This document shows positions 1 to 6,131 of a DNA stretch of 11,247 nt, one piece after another. The notes under the pieces were generated by a model. The model was given only the letters and a program-made list of their open reading frames with translations. It was not told the DNA's origin and searched no databases. The stretch's first letter is position 1. Each line of letters begins with the position of its first letter. Source of the DNA: RZZS01 sp964498755 (GTDB taxonomy: Bacteria; Pseudomonadota; Alphaproteobacteria; Micavibrionales; Micavibrionaceae). The stretch is taken from assembly GCA_964498755.1 (NCBI GenBank), contig CAZCIB010000060.1, forward strand, positions 1 through 11,247. Direction: 5' to 3'. The position numbers were made by a program, and so were the translations under genes.

Positions 1-49
1 ACCGTTACAGATGGTGAAATATGAGTTCATAATAATATAACTCAAAATT

Positions 50-718
50 CTAAAAATCTGTATCTTCATAATGCAGTGAAGGGGTAAATCCTGGGATTCT
101 ATCCTCAAGTAACGGGCGAAAGCTGGGCCGGGACTTCACCCTCGCGTACCATTCCCGCGCCGCCTGATGCTCTTCCCACGGGACGTCCCCGATATAATCA
201 ATAGCCGAGAGATGCGCCGCCGCGGCGATATCGGCAAGTGAAAAATTATCTCCGCCAAGCCAGTTCCGCTTTTCAATCAGGAACCCGATATAGTCGAGAT
301 GATAATGAACGTTCGCATGCCCGGCGCGAATCGAAGGTCCATGCGGCTCGCCCAGCTTTAAAAAGCGTTTCATCAGCTTTTCGCCGACAAGGTTATCCGT
401 AACTTCCTTGTTAAACTTGACGTCGAACCAGCCGACAAGACGGCGCGTTTCGGCGCGCTGAACGGGGTCTGAGCCCAGGAGATTGATTTCAGGATAAACT
501 TCTTCAAGGTATTCGCAAATGACCTGGCTGTTGGCGAGGGTCGTGCCGTCAGGCTCAATAAGAACGGGTACGTCGCCTGCCGGGTTGAGCGCCAGAAATT
601 CCGTGCGCCGCTCCCAGATTTTTTCAATTCTTAAATCAAACTCCAGTTTTTTCTCGGCAAGGACAACGCGGACCTTGCGCGAAAAAGGATGGAGCCAGAG
701 ATGGTAAAGGGTTCTCAT
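50..718 (-). CDS. fzlA: FzlA-like GST-fold cell division protein
   Basis: The 222-residue protein has a glutathione S-transferase fold: an N-terminal thioredoxin-like half (about 1-80, starting MRTLYHLWLHPFSRKVR, with the NPAGDVPVL turn and the NSQVICEYLEE helix) and an all-helical C-terminal half (about 90-205, with the FSLADIAAAAHL helix). The C-terminus ends in HYEDTDF. In the Caulobacter division factor FzlA, a GST homologue that binds FtsZ filaments and links them to septal wall synthesis, an acidic tail of this type is functionally important; as I recall, the key residue D227 would correspond to D219 here. FzlA-type proteins are reported not to act as ordinary glutathione transferases, so a structural role is more likely than detoxification. 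The assignment to FzlA rests on N-terminus, length and tail; a generic GST remains possible. The ATG lies just downstream of a GGGAAG that is part of a long inverted repeat. Confidence 0.8.
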   Translation of the reverse strand: MRTLYHLWLHPFSRKVRVVLAEKKLEFDLRIEKIWERRTEFLALNPAGDVPVLIEPDGTTLANSQVICEYLEEVYPEINLLGSDPVQRAETRRLVGWFDVKFNKEVTDNLVGEKLMKRFLKLGEPHGPSIRAGHANVHYHLDYIGFLIEKRNWLGGDNFSLADIAAAAHLSAIDYIGDVPWEEHQAAREWYARVKSRPSFRPLLEDRIPGFTPSLHYEDTDF

Positions 719-721
719 GAA

Positions 722-792
722 CTTCCCGAATCAAATCAGTCATTTCAGCATAACCCGGATATGCCTGTTTTACCAGAATGGGATTCGGGAAG
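722..792 (-). promoter_or_regulatory. Inverted-repeat leader upstream of fzlA
   Basis: On the minus strand CTTCCCGAATC (792-782) is repeated as the perfect inverted complement GATTCGGGAAG (732-722), 11 bp with a 49-nt spacer. Inside the spacer CAGGCATA and TATGCTG can form a second stem of 7 pairs with one bulged G and the loop TCCGGGT. The proximal arm ends 3 nt before the fzlA ATG and contains the only SD-like purine run (GGGAAG), so a transcript covering both arms could hide the ribosome binding site. Each arm contains a GANTC site. The pairing is seen directly; regulation is inferred. Confidence 0.5.
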
Positions 793-815
793 CTTTCGCC
801 GCAGGGGCGCGCGCA

Positions 816-1400
816 TTACTGCCGGACGGCTTCGACTTCAAGGCGAATGTGTACGGTATCGCCAACGCCGGGGAGACCGTAATCCATGCCCCATTCGCTG
901 CGCTTTATTTCGCCGGTTGCGCTGAAGCCCGCGACGTACTCGCCCGAGAAAGGATGCTCTCCGGATTTGTTATGGGTGACGTTGAGCGTTACGGGCTTTG
1001 TTACGCCGAGCAGCGTCAGGTCCCCGGTCAGCTCCGCCGTATCCTCGCCGGTGACATTGACGGACGCGCTTTCAAAAGTCATTTCCGGATATTGTTCGAC
1101 ATGAAAGAAATCTTCGTTCTTCATATGCGCATCCCATTTTTCATGATCCATGTCGATGCTGGCCGTCTTGATTGCTACATTAACGGACGAGTTTGCGGGA
1201 TTGTCGCGGTCTAGGGTGATCGAACCGTCATAGTCATGAAATTCCCCTTGCGACATTGAAAAGCCCAGGTGATCGACAAAGAACAGGATTTGCGTATGCG
1301 CTTCATCAAAGGCGTACGTTTCAACCTGCGCGAACGCGGGCGTGGCGGAAAGCGCTACGGCTCCGGCGGCAAGAAGAATGGTTTTAACAGAATGAAGCAT
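816..1400 (-). CDS. YceI family periplasmic lipid-binding protein
   Basis: This is a 194-residue secreted protein. Residues 1-24 form a Sec signal peptide (K6, hydrophobic core ILLAAGAVALSA, cleavage after PAFA). The mature part is a YceI domain: the opening YAFDEAHTQILFFVDHLGFS with the FDxxH and HLG positions, then the ASIDMDHEKWDAHMKNEDFF segment, the QYPEMTFES strand, LTGDLTLLGVTKPVTLNV, and a final EWGMDYGLPGVGDTVHI segment. YceI proteins are eight-stranded lipocalin-like barrels that bind polyisoprenoids or other lipids in the periplasm; their physiological role is poorly settled. The start is supported by GGGAG about 8 nt upstream of the ATG. It reads in the same direction as fzlA with 97 bp between them, so co-transcription is possible. 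Family assignment is firm; substrate is unknown. Confidence 0.92.
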   Translation of the reverse strand: MLHSVKTILLAAGAVALSATPAFAQVETYAFDEAHTQILFFVDHLGFSMSQGEFHDYDGSITLDRDNPANSSVNVAIKTASIDMDHEKWDAHMKNEDFFHVEQYPEMTFESASVNVTGEDTAELTGDLTLLGVTKPVTLNVTHNKSGEHPFSGEYVAGFSATGEIKRSEWGMDYGLPGVGDTVHIRLEVEAVRQ

Positions 1401-1435
1401 TAGCGCGTCTCCCGGGAAAAATCAAAAATACAATA

Positions 1436-1482
1436 CAGATTTGGCGCTGTTTTCGGGATGATCAAGCGCTCAATGCAATCTG
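1436..1482 (-). terminator. Possible terminator after the 66-aa membrane protein
   Basis: Just after the stop codon of the small membrane protein, the minus strand can pair CAGATT with AATCTG (outer) and GCGCT with AGCGC (inner). A T-rich run (TATTGTATTTTTGATTTTT) follows. The stem is interrupted and the loop is long, so this is a weak candidate. It also lies in the region that must hold any yceI promoter. Confidence 0.25.
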
Positions 1483-1483
1483 C

Positions 1484-1684
1484 CTAAAAATACGTCCCGT
1501 AGACGGTTACGCCGATATACGCGCCGACGCTTGCAATGATCCAGACAAGCAGGCCGTAAGTCCACTTTATCCCGGAGTCGGATGTGATCTCCCTGTTTGA
1601 ACGGTTTTTCAGCAAAACGGAAAGCAGGGCAAGGCCCGCGCCGAAACCAAGAACAAACCCGATAATACCTGCGATATAGACCAT
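1484..1684 (-). CDS. Small two-helix membrane protein, function unknown
   Basis: This 66-residue protein is almost entirely two transmembrane helices (about 3-25 and 43-64) joined by a polar loop that carries K26, R28, R31 and K40. By the positive-inside rule the loop should face the cytoplasm and both termini the periplasm. Helix 1 is glycine-rich with regular spacing (G6, G9, G13, G15, G17) and helix 2 has G54-x3-G58, patterns typical of tight helix packing or oligomerisation. There is no cleavable signal peptide. I do not recognise a family. The gene has its own start with AGGGGA about 10 nt and AGGA 2 nt upstream of the ATG, and is divergent from uppP across 87 bp in which I see no convincing promoter. 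The strong hydrophobic pattern makes it a likely real gene. Confidence 0.7.
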   Translation of the reverse strand: MVYIAGIIGFVLGFGAGLALLSVLLKNRSNREITSDSGIKWTYGLLVWIIASVGAYIGVTVYGTYF

Positions 1685-1771
1685 GGTCCTGAAATCCCCT
1701 AGTATTTTTTAAGGTCACCCCAATGCGCTGGCGCGCGTCAACGGGATGGCGGCGTTATCAAGGAAACCGTC

Positions 1772-2599
1772 ATGCTTCTCTATCATATTATCATTCTTGC
1801 GCTTGTACAGGGCATCACCGAATTCCTGCCGGTGAGCTCCAGCGCGCATCTGATCCTCGGGCATGCGGTTATGGGCGATCCTGCGGGCGATGACCCGTGG
1901 GGCAGAGAGCTTACAATAGACGTCGCCGTTCATGTCGGCACGCTGTTTGCCGTACTTCTCTATTTCCGCAAGGACGTTTGCGCGATGCTTTGCGGTTTTT
2001 TCGGAACGCTCAAAACGCGGCGGGAGACGGTCGGCTTTCATCTGGCCCTGAAAGTGGTTCTGGCCTCTTTGCCTGTGATTGTTTGCGGGGCGGCGCTGGC
2101 AATCATCGAGCCGGACTGGCTCCGCAGCGTCGAAGTCATCGCGTGGACGACGCTTGTATTCGGGATCCTGCTCTGGGTTGCGGACAGGTTTTTCGCCGAT
2201 ACGAAGACGCTGGACGACTTTTCCTATAAAAACGCTTTTCTCATCGGCCTCGCACAATCCCTGGCCCTTATTCCCGGCGTCAGCCGCTCCGGCATTACGA
2301 TGACCGCGGGCAGGTTTTTAGGATACAGCCGCACAGAGTCCGCCCGATTTTCTCTTCTGCTTTCAATCGTTGCCATCAGCGCGGCGGGGAGTTTGCAGGG
2401 ACTTGAGTTGTTCCAAAGCGGGGATTTTGATTTCGGGATGGATGTGCTCCTCGCCCTCGTTCTGGCGTTTTTGTCCGGCTGGGCGGCGATTGCGTTGATG
2501 ATGCGCTGGCTGGCGCGGGCCTCATTCACGCCGTTCGTCGTCTACAGGATTCTGCTCGGGCTTGCGCTGTTGTACGTAGTCTATCTAGCGCCGCTATAG
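1772..2599 (+). CDS. uppP: Undecaprenyl-diphosphate phosphatase UppP (BacA)
   Basis: This 275-residue polytopic inner-membrane enzyme removes a phosphate from undecaprenyl diphosphate. It regenerates the lipid carrier used for peptidoglycan and other envelope polymers; overproduction of the family gives bacitracin resistance. Both family signatures are present: QGITEFLPVSSSAH at residues 13-26, holding the conserved glutamate and histidine, and PGVSRSG at 168-174, holding the catalytic-loop arginine. Hydrophobic segments spread over the full length match the family, and 275 residues is a normal size. The start is set by AAGGA 7 nt upstream of the ATG. The gene is single on this strand; its 3' end overlaps the end of rsmD by 19 bp, leaving no room for a dedicated terminator. 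Confidence 0.97.
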   Translation: MLLYHIIILALVQGITEFLPVSSSAHLILGHAVMGDPAGDDPWGRELTIDVAVHVGTLFAVLLYFRKDVCAMLCGFFGTLKTRRETVGFHLALKVVLASLPVIVCGAALAIIEPDWLRSVEVIAWTTLVFGILLWVADRFFADTKTLDDFSYKNAFLIGLAQSLALIPGVSRSGITMTAGRFLGYSRTESARFSLLLSIVAISAAGSLQGLELFQSGDFDFGMDVLLALVLAFLSGWAAIALMMRWLARASFTPFVVYRILLGLALLYVVYLAPL

Positions 2600-3132
2600 A
2601 TTAGTATACGCGTCTGCCCGTAAATCTTGTCGGCGCGCAGTCTGGCGTCAATTCCGGGATAAGAGTCTCTGGCGCCGATTTCTATGACCATCCAGTACTC
2701 GTCAGCCAGCCAGTTACCCTCCTTGACAGCTTTTACGGCGGAGACGACAAGATTTTTTCCGTAAGGAGGGTCTATAAAAACAAGCGAGACTTTATGATCT
2801 TCGGGCGGCGGCGGCGGCTGGAGGGCGTCGGATTTCAGCGCCTGAAAATGTTCCGGAGCTACGCCCAGTCTTGCGGCATTGCGTCGGCATAAATCGATGG
2901 ACTCCTGGGAAATGTCTATAAAAGTGCAGTGCGACGCGCCGCGCGAGAGCGCTTCAAGGCCGAGCGCGCCCGTCCCGCAAAACAGATCTAGCGCATGCGC
3001 GCCCGCAATGTATATCCGGCTATTGAGCATGTTAAACACGGCCTGCCGCACTTTATCGGCGGTTGGGCGAACGGACAGACCTTCGAGGGTTTCCAGCGTG
3101 TGACCTTTATATGCGCCGCTCGTGATTTTCAT
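2581..3132 (-). CDS. rsmD: 16S rRNA (guanine(966)-N(2))-methyltransferase RsmD
   Basis: This 183-residue class I SAM-dependent methyltransferase should methylate N2 of G966 in 16S rRNA within the small subunit. The N-terminus MKITSGAYKG and the VRPTADKVRQAVFNML segment (21-36) are typical of RsmD. Motif I is ALDLFCGTGALGLEALSRGA (47-66), the acidic motif II is FIDIS (71-75), and the catalytic motif IV is FIDPPYG (119-125), the DPPY form used by N-methyltransferases. Five consecutive prolines (106-110) lie between motifs, an unusual stretch that may slow translation. The ATG overlaps the rluB stop as ATGA, so the two rRNA-modification genes are translationally coupled, with rluB first. Confidence 0.96.
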   Translation of the reverse strand: MKITSGAYKGHTLETLEGLSVRPTADKVRQAVFNMLNSRIYIAGAHALDLFCGTGALGLEALSRGASHCTFIDISQESIDLCRRNAARLGVAPEHFQALKSDALQPPPPPEDHKVSLVFIDPPYGKNLVVSAVKAVKEGNWLADEYWMVIEIGARDSYPGIDARLRADKIYGQTRILIYSGAR

Positions 3133-3863
3133 TTCAGAACGTCCCCGAACGTTTTATGAAGCTGCGCCGAAGGGATTTCGCGAACATCGCTTTTGCGTAA
3201 ATCGTCGAGCGCAAAAGGTCCGTATGACGTGCGTACCAGTTTGTTGACCTGTAAGCCGAGCGCGGCCATGATTTTCCTGATCTCCCTGTTTTTGCCTTCC
3301 CGCAATCTTACATTGAGCCAGCTGTTGGCGCCATACTGTTCGATTTTGACGTGCACAGCTCCATATCTTACGCCGTCGATTTCGGCTCCCTTCGAGAGAT
3401 TCTTAAGGCGCGTTTCATTGATTTCGCCATAGACGCGAACGCGATAGGCGCGCTCAAGCGCATTTTCGGGATGCTCCAGATAGCGGGCAAGCCCGCCGTC
3501 ATTGGTCAAAAGCAAAAGCCCTTCGGAATTGAGATCGAGCCTGCCGACAGATACGACGCGCGGCATATCTCCGGGCAGATCGTCGAAAATCGTTTTTCTA
3601 CCCTGTTCGTCCCGGTTCGTGGTGACGAGCCCTGCGGGCTTGTGATAGAGGAACAGGCGCGTCTGCTCGGCTTTGCCAATTGCGTTGCCGTCGACCTCGA
3701 TTGCGTCGCCCTCGCTGACCAGAAAGGCAGGCGTTTCAAGGATTGCTCCGTTGACGCGGACGCGGCCCGAACTGATCATTTTCTCGGCCTCGCGCCGGGA
3801 ACATATTCCGGCCCTCGCCAAACGCTTGGCAATTCGCTCACCTTTGTGGTTTTCTTCTTCCAT
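3129..3863 (-). CDS. rluB: rRNA pseudouridine synthase, RluB/RsuA family
   Basis: This 244-residue enzyme isomerises a uridine in rRNA to pseudouridine; in the RluB branch the target is a 23S helix 89 uridine, in the RsuA branch 16S U516. An S4 RNA-binding domain occupies about residues 8-55 (RIAKRLARAGICSRREAE, then GRVRVNG). The catalytic domain follows: YHKPAGLV (73-80), VGRLDLNSEGLLLLTNDG (106-123) with the catalytic aspartate D110, and REGKNREIRKIM (188-199). I chose the start MEEENHKGER because upstream in-frame codons read antisense through tadA and have no family resemblance. No strong SD precedes it. The start codon overlaps the divergent tadA start by two bases. RluB is preferred over RsuA from the overall motif set, but the exact target uridine is not provable from sequence alone. 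Confidence 0.92.
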   Translation of the reverse strand: MEEENHKGERIAKRLARAGICSRREAEKMISSGRVRVNGAILETPAFLVSEGDAIEVDGNAIGKAEQTRLFLYHKPAGLVTTNRDEQGRKTIFDDLPGDMPRVVSVGRLDLNSEGLLLLTNDGGLARYLEHPENALERAYRVRVYGEINETRLKNLSKGAEIDGVRYGAVHVKIEQYGANSWLNVRLREGKNREIRKIMAALGLQVNKLVRTSYGPFALDDLRKSDVREIPSAQLHKTFGDVLK

Positions 3864-4341
3864 GACTGATAACGAGAGTAATCCAATGTTCGCCGCTCTG
3901 GAAGAGGCGCGTTCCGCAGAACAGCAGGATGAGGTGCCGATCGGCGCGGTCATTGTGAATCCGCTGAGCGGCGAAATCGTCGCGCGGGCGAGGAACCGGA
4001 CGCGTGAGCTGAACGACCCGACCGCGCACGCCGAAATTCTGGCGATCCGCGCGGCGTGTGAAATTGCCGGGGCGCAGCGCATTCCGGAGTACGATCTCTA
4101 TGTCACGCTGGAGCCCTGCGCGATGTGCGCGGCGGCGATCAGCTTCGCCCGCATCCGGAAACTCTGCTTTGGCGCGTACGACCCCAAGGGCGGCGGCGTC
4201 GCCCATGGCGGAAAATTTTTTGAGCAGCCGACCTGCCATCACCGCCCCGAGGTCATCGGCGGCATAGAGGAAGAGACTTGCGGAGAGATTTTGAGAAGGT
4301 TTTTCAGAGGGAAGAGAGGCTCCAAACAAGATTGTGATTGA
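3862..4341 (+). CDS. tadA: tRNA-specific adenosine deaminase TadA
   Basis: This zinc-dependent deaminase converts the wobble adenosine-34 of tRNA-Arg(ACG) to inosine. The 159-residue protein carries the cytidine/adenosine deaminase signature: PTAHAEILAIR with zinc ligand H56 and proton shuttle E58, and LEPCAMCAAAI with zinc ligands C86 and C89. The EVPIGAVIV strand and RNRTRELNDPTAHAE segment are typical of alphaproteobacterial TadA. Two starts are possible. The ATG at 3862 (used here) gives an N-terminus MTDNESNPMFAAL of family-like length; the ATG at 3886 gives 151 residues and has GAGAG 7 nt upstream. With the first choice, the start codon shares two bases with that of divergent rluB, so the tadA promoter must lie inside rluB. 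The last few residues (KQDCD) overlap the -35 box of the next gene. Confidence 0.95.
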   Translation: MTDNESNPMFAALEEARSAEQQDEVPIGAVIVNPLSGEIVARARNRTRELNDPTAHAEILAIRAACEIAGAQRIPEYDLYVTLEPCAMCAAAISFARIRKLCFGAYDPKGGGVAHGGKFFEQPTCHHRPEVIGGIEEETCGEILRRFFRGKRGSKQDCD

Positions 4342-4367
4342 CATATTAAAATTGTTTAGCATATGTT
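4338..4367 (+). promoter_or_regulatory. Predicted sigma70-type promoter of the AT-rich orphan gene
   Basis: A perfect TTGACA (4338-4343) overlaps the tadA stop codon. After an 18-bp spacer comes TATGTT (4362-4367), which matches 4 of 6 positions of the -10 consensus. The predicted transcript start lies near 4374, about 20 nt before the GGAG ribosome binding site (4385-4388) and the ATG at 4396. The perfect -35 stands out here, where most genes lack a recognisable promoter. Confidence 0.5.
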
Positions 4368-4395
4368 GGCGTATCCCCGTTAATGGAGCTTAATT

Positions 4396-4923
4396 ATGAT
4401 AAGAATTTTTAATGAAGTTGCGCCGCTTCCTGTTTTAGAAGACACAGTGCAAGAGATAAAAGAAGCGCTTCTAACGCTTCAAAAGCATGCTTTTGTGGTT
4501 CCTCAAACACCTCATTACGAGGATGACGGTCCCTGGGAGCGCATGCATCGTCATAAAAAACTTAATGTTGCAAGCGTTTTTCTTGGGAAAATGCTCAAAA
4601 ATATGGGAGATCATTGGGGACTTGCGCAGACTTATGGTTTTAAGCTTATGCAATTTGATAATGATTTTTCTAGTTTTAAAGCATACATGGATGGCGCACG
4701 AGATGATGCAAGAGAGTACCATTATACTAGTCAAAGTATTTTAGAGGAGCTTGAGCAAGCGGCGCTTAAAGATTTATATAATTTTGAAGATCAAGGGCAA
4801 AAAGAAGAGTTCCTGACTGCTGTTTACAGCGTAAAATCTTTTTTTGCGCATTTGAGGGCACAAAAAACGCCGCAAATTAATAATAACCTTATATACCGCA
4901 ATGACGCAGAATATCCCTGCTAA
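4396..4923 (+). CDS. AT-rich orphan gene, soluble protein of unknown function
   Basis: The 175-residue product matches no family I recognise. It has no signal peptide and no transmembrane segment. The N-terminal third holds a helix (VQEIKEALLTLQKHA), a His/Asp/Trp-rich stretch (HYEDDGPWERMHRHKK, 40-55), then probable helices through NVASVFLGKMLKNMGDHW, a FKAYMDGARDDAREYHYTSQ segment (about 94-113) and a Glu/Leu-rich helix (ILEELEQAALKDLYNF). The tail after 158 looks unstructured. Its reading frame is real: GGAG lies 7 nt before the ATG and a consensus -35 lies upstream. Base composition differs sharply from its neighbours: sampled 60-base lines here are 28% and 38% GC against about 70% in the adjacent permease. 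That suggests recent acquisition. It converges on the permease with an 11-bp gap and no visible terminator. No function can be assigned. Confidence 0.75.
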   Translation: MIRIFNEVAPLPVLEDTVQEIKEALLTLQKHAFVVPQTPHYEDDGPWERMHRHKKLNVASVFLGKMLKNMGDHWGLAQTYGFKLMQFDNDFSSFKAYMDGARDDAREYHYTSQSILEELEQAALKDLYNFEDQGQKEEFLTAVYSVKSFFAHLRAQKTPQINNNLIYRNDAEYPC

Positions 4924-4934
4924 TACAGCGCCTG

Positions 4935-6089
4935 TTATTCCACCACCAAAAGCCACCCATAGGAGACGATCAACGCCGGAACGGCTGTGTAGAGCGTTGC
5001 AAGAATTGCGGCCTTGGGAGCAAGAGCGATGGCCGGGAAGAGCGCGTCGCCGTCGTTTGATATAGCGTTTGCAAGCTGCGCCGAGAGCGGGATCAGGCCG
5101 CTTAAATACATCGTGGTCACGACGATCTGCGGTCCGCATCCCGGGATAAAGCCGACAACCGTGGCGATCAGCGGCAAAAGCGGCGCGGCGGCGCTGAAAT
5201 AGCTTTCAAGGTCAAGGCTGAACCAGAGCACGGCAAGCTCGAAAACCAGAAACGCGCTGATCACCCACACAGTGACAAAATTCGTATCCGTCGCCACCCG
5301 GTCGGCCAGGTATTTGGCCGGGTGTTTGCCCGCGACGTTCGCGGTGAGGTTTGTCAGGCTCGGCCCCGAATTGGGCGCGAAGGCCCACATGGCGCTCGCG
5401 AGAAACGCGCCCGCGAGCCCGATCCACAAGGTCGGAGCGTATTCACTGAAGGGCCCGAACCAGACGTCCGTTTCGATCTGTAAAGCGTTGCCGATCCCAA
5501 GCCCCAGCCCCGGCGCCATCAGGGCCAGCCACGGCCAGCGGAAAAGGCCGAAGCTGTTCGGCTGGCGGTAAAGCGGATCGAATTCCGCGCTTGTCTGGTC
5601 GCTTGTATATTTGAGGAAATCCGGGCCATGAATGCGCTCAACCGCCGTGCCCGTGACGACGCCGCAAACCATGGAGATAGCGTAAACCAGCAGCGCTGTC
5701 TGCGGCTCCTGCGCGAGCAGCAGGAACGCGGCGTCGCCCATGGTGGAGCAGAGCACGGCGACGACCGCGCCGAAACCGATCCGGCCCGTGACATACTGCG
5801 TAATGACGATAATCGCCCCGCCGCAGCCCGGCAGCGCGCCCATCAGCGCGGCGATCGGGATGTGCCATTTCCTGTGTTTTTCAAGCAGCCGCGCCGTGTC
5901 GAGCTTAAAAGCGTGCTCGAGAATATAAAAGAGAGCGAGCGTCGCCGCGACGAACGTGCTGACCGCGATATAAGCCTCGGAAATTGCGTCCTGAACAACG
6001 CCCCGCGTTTCCTCCGGCGTCAGAAACGCCAGCGCCGCCAGAACGCCGAGGAATATAAATTTCGGGATGTGGCGCGCGGAGAGGGTCAT
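4935..6089 (-). CDS. Putative 10-TM heavy-metal (manganese) exporter
   Basis: This 384-residue inner-membrane protein has many hydrophobic segments and fits the family described as putative 10TM heavy-metal exporters (ArsP_2-like), which includes proteins implicated in manganese efflux in Vibrio. The two halves share a repeated signature: GALPGCGGAIIVITQYVTG (84-102) followed by STMGDAAFLLLA (115-126), and GFIPGCGPQIVVTTMYLSG (313-331) followed by SNDGDALFPAIA (344-355). The repeated PGCG and GD motifs are likely to sit in opposite-facing re-entrant loops or helix breaks that form the transport path; that is inference. A hydrophilic loop (about 150-182) separates the halves. No metal regulator or metal-sensing riboswitch is next to it, so the metal cannot be fixed from context. 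The ATG at 6089 has only a weak SD-like sequence. A palindromic repeat lies 42 bp upstream of the start codon. Confidence 0.82.
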   Translation of the reverse strand: MTLSARHIPKFIFLGVLAALAFLTPEETRGVVQDAISEAYIAVSTFVAATLALFYILEHAFKLDTARLLEKHRKWHIPIAALMGALPGCGGAIIVITQYVTGRIGFGAVVAVLCSTMGDAAFLLLAQEPQTALLVYAISMVCGVVTGTAVERIHGPDFLKYTSDQTSAEFDPLYRQPNSFGLFRWPWLALMAPGLGLGIGNALQIETDVWFGPFSEYAPTLWIGLAGAFLASAMWAFAPNSGPSLTNLTANVAGKHPAKYLADRVATDTNFVTVWVISAFLVFELAVLWFSLDLESYFSAAAPLLPLIATVVGFIPGCGPQIVVTTMYLSGLIPLSAQLANAISNDGDALFPAIALAPKAAILATLYTAVPALIVSYGWLLVVE

Positions 6090-6131
6090 GGGGTCATCTT
6101 GCCATTGTGTCCTGCAAGATCACAAGGAGTT

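Noticed and set aside
1..49. AT-rich hairpin (TGAGTT/AACTCA) after fzlA as terminator
   Set aside because: Only 6 pairs with an 11-nt loop and no T tract on the minus strand; too weak to call.
1685..1771. Divergent promoters between the small membrane protein and uppP
   Set aside because: A TTGACG occurs on the minus strand, but no acceptable -10 box lies at 16-18 bp on either strand.
3864..4082. N-terminal extension of the pseudouridine synthase by about 73 residues
   Set aside because: The extension is antisense to tadA and low in complexity; family similarity begins a few residues after MEEENHKGER at 3863.
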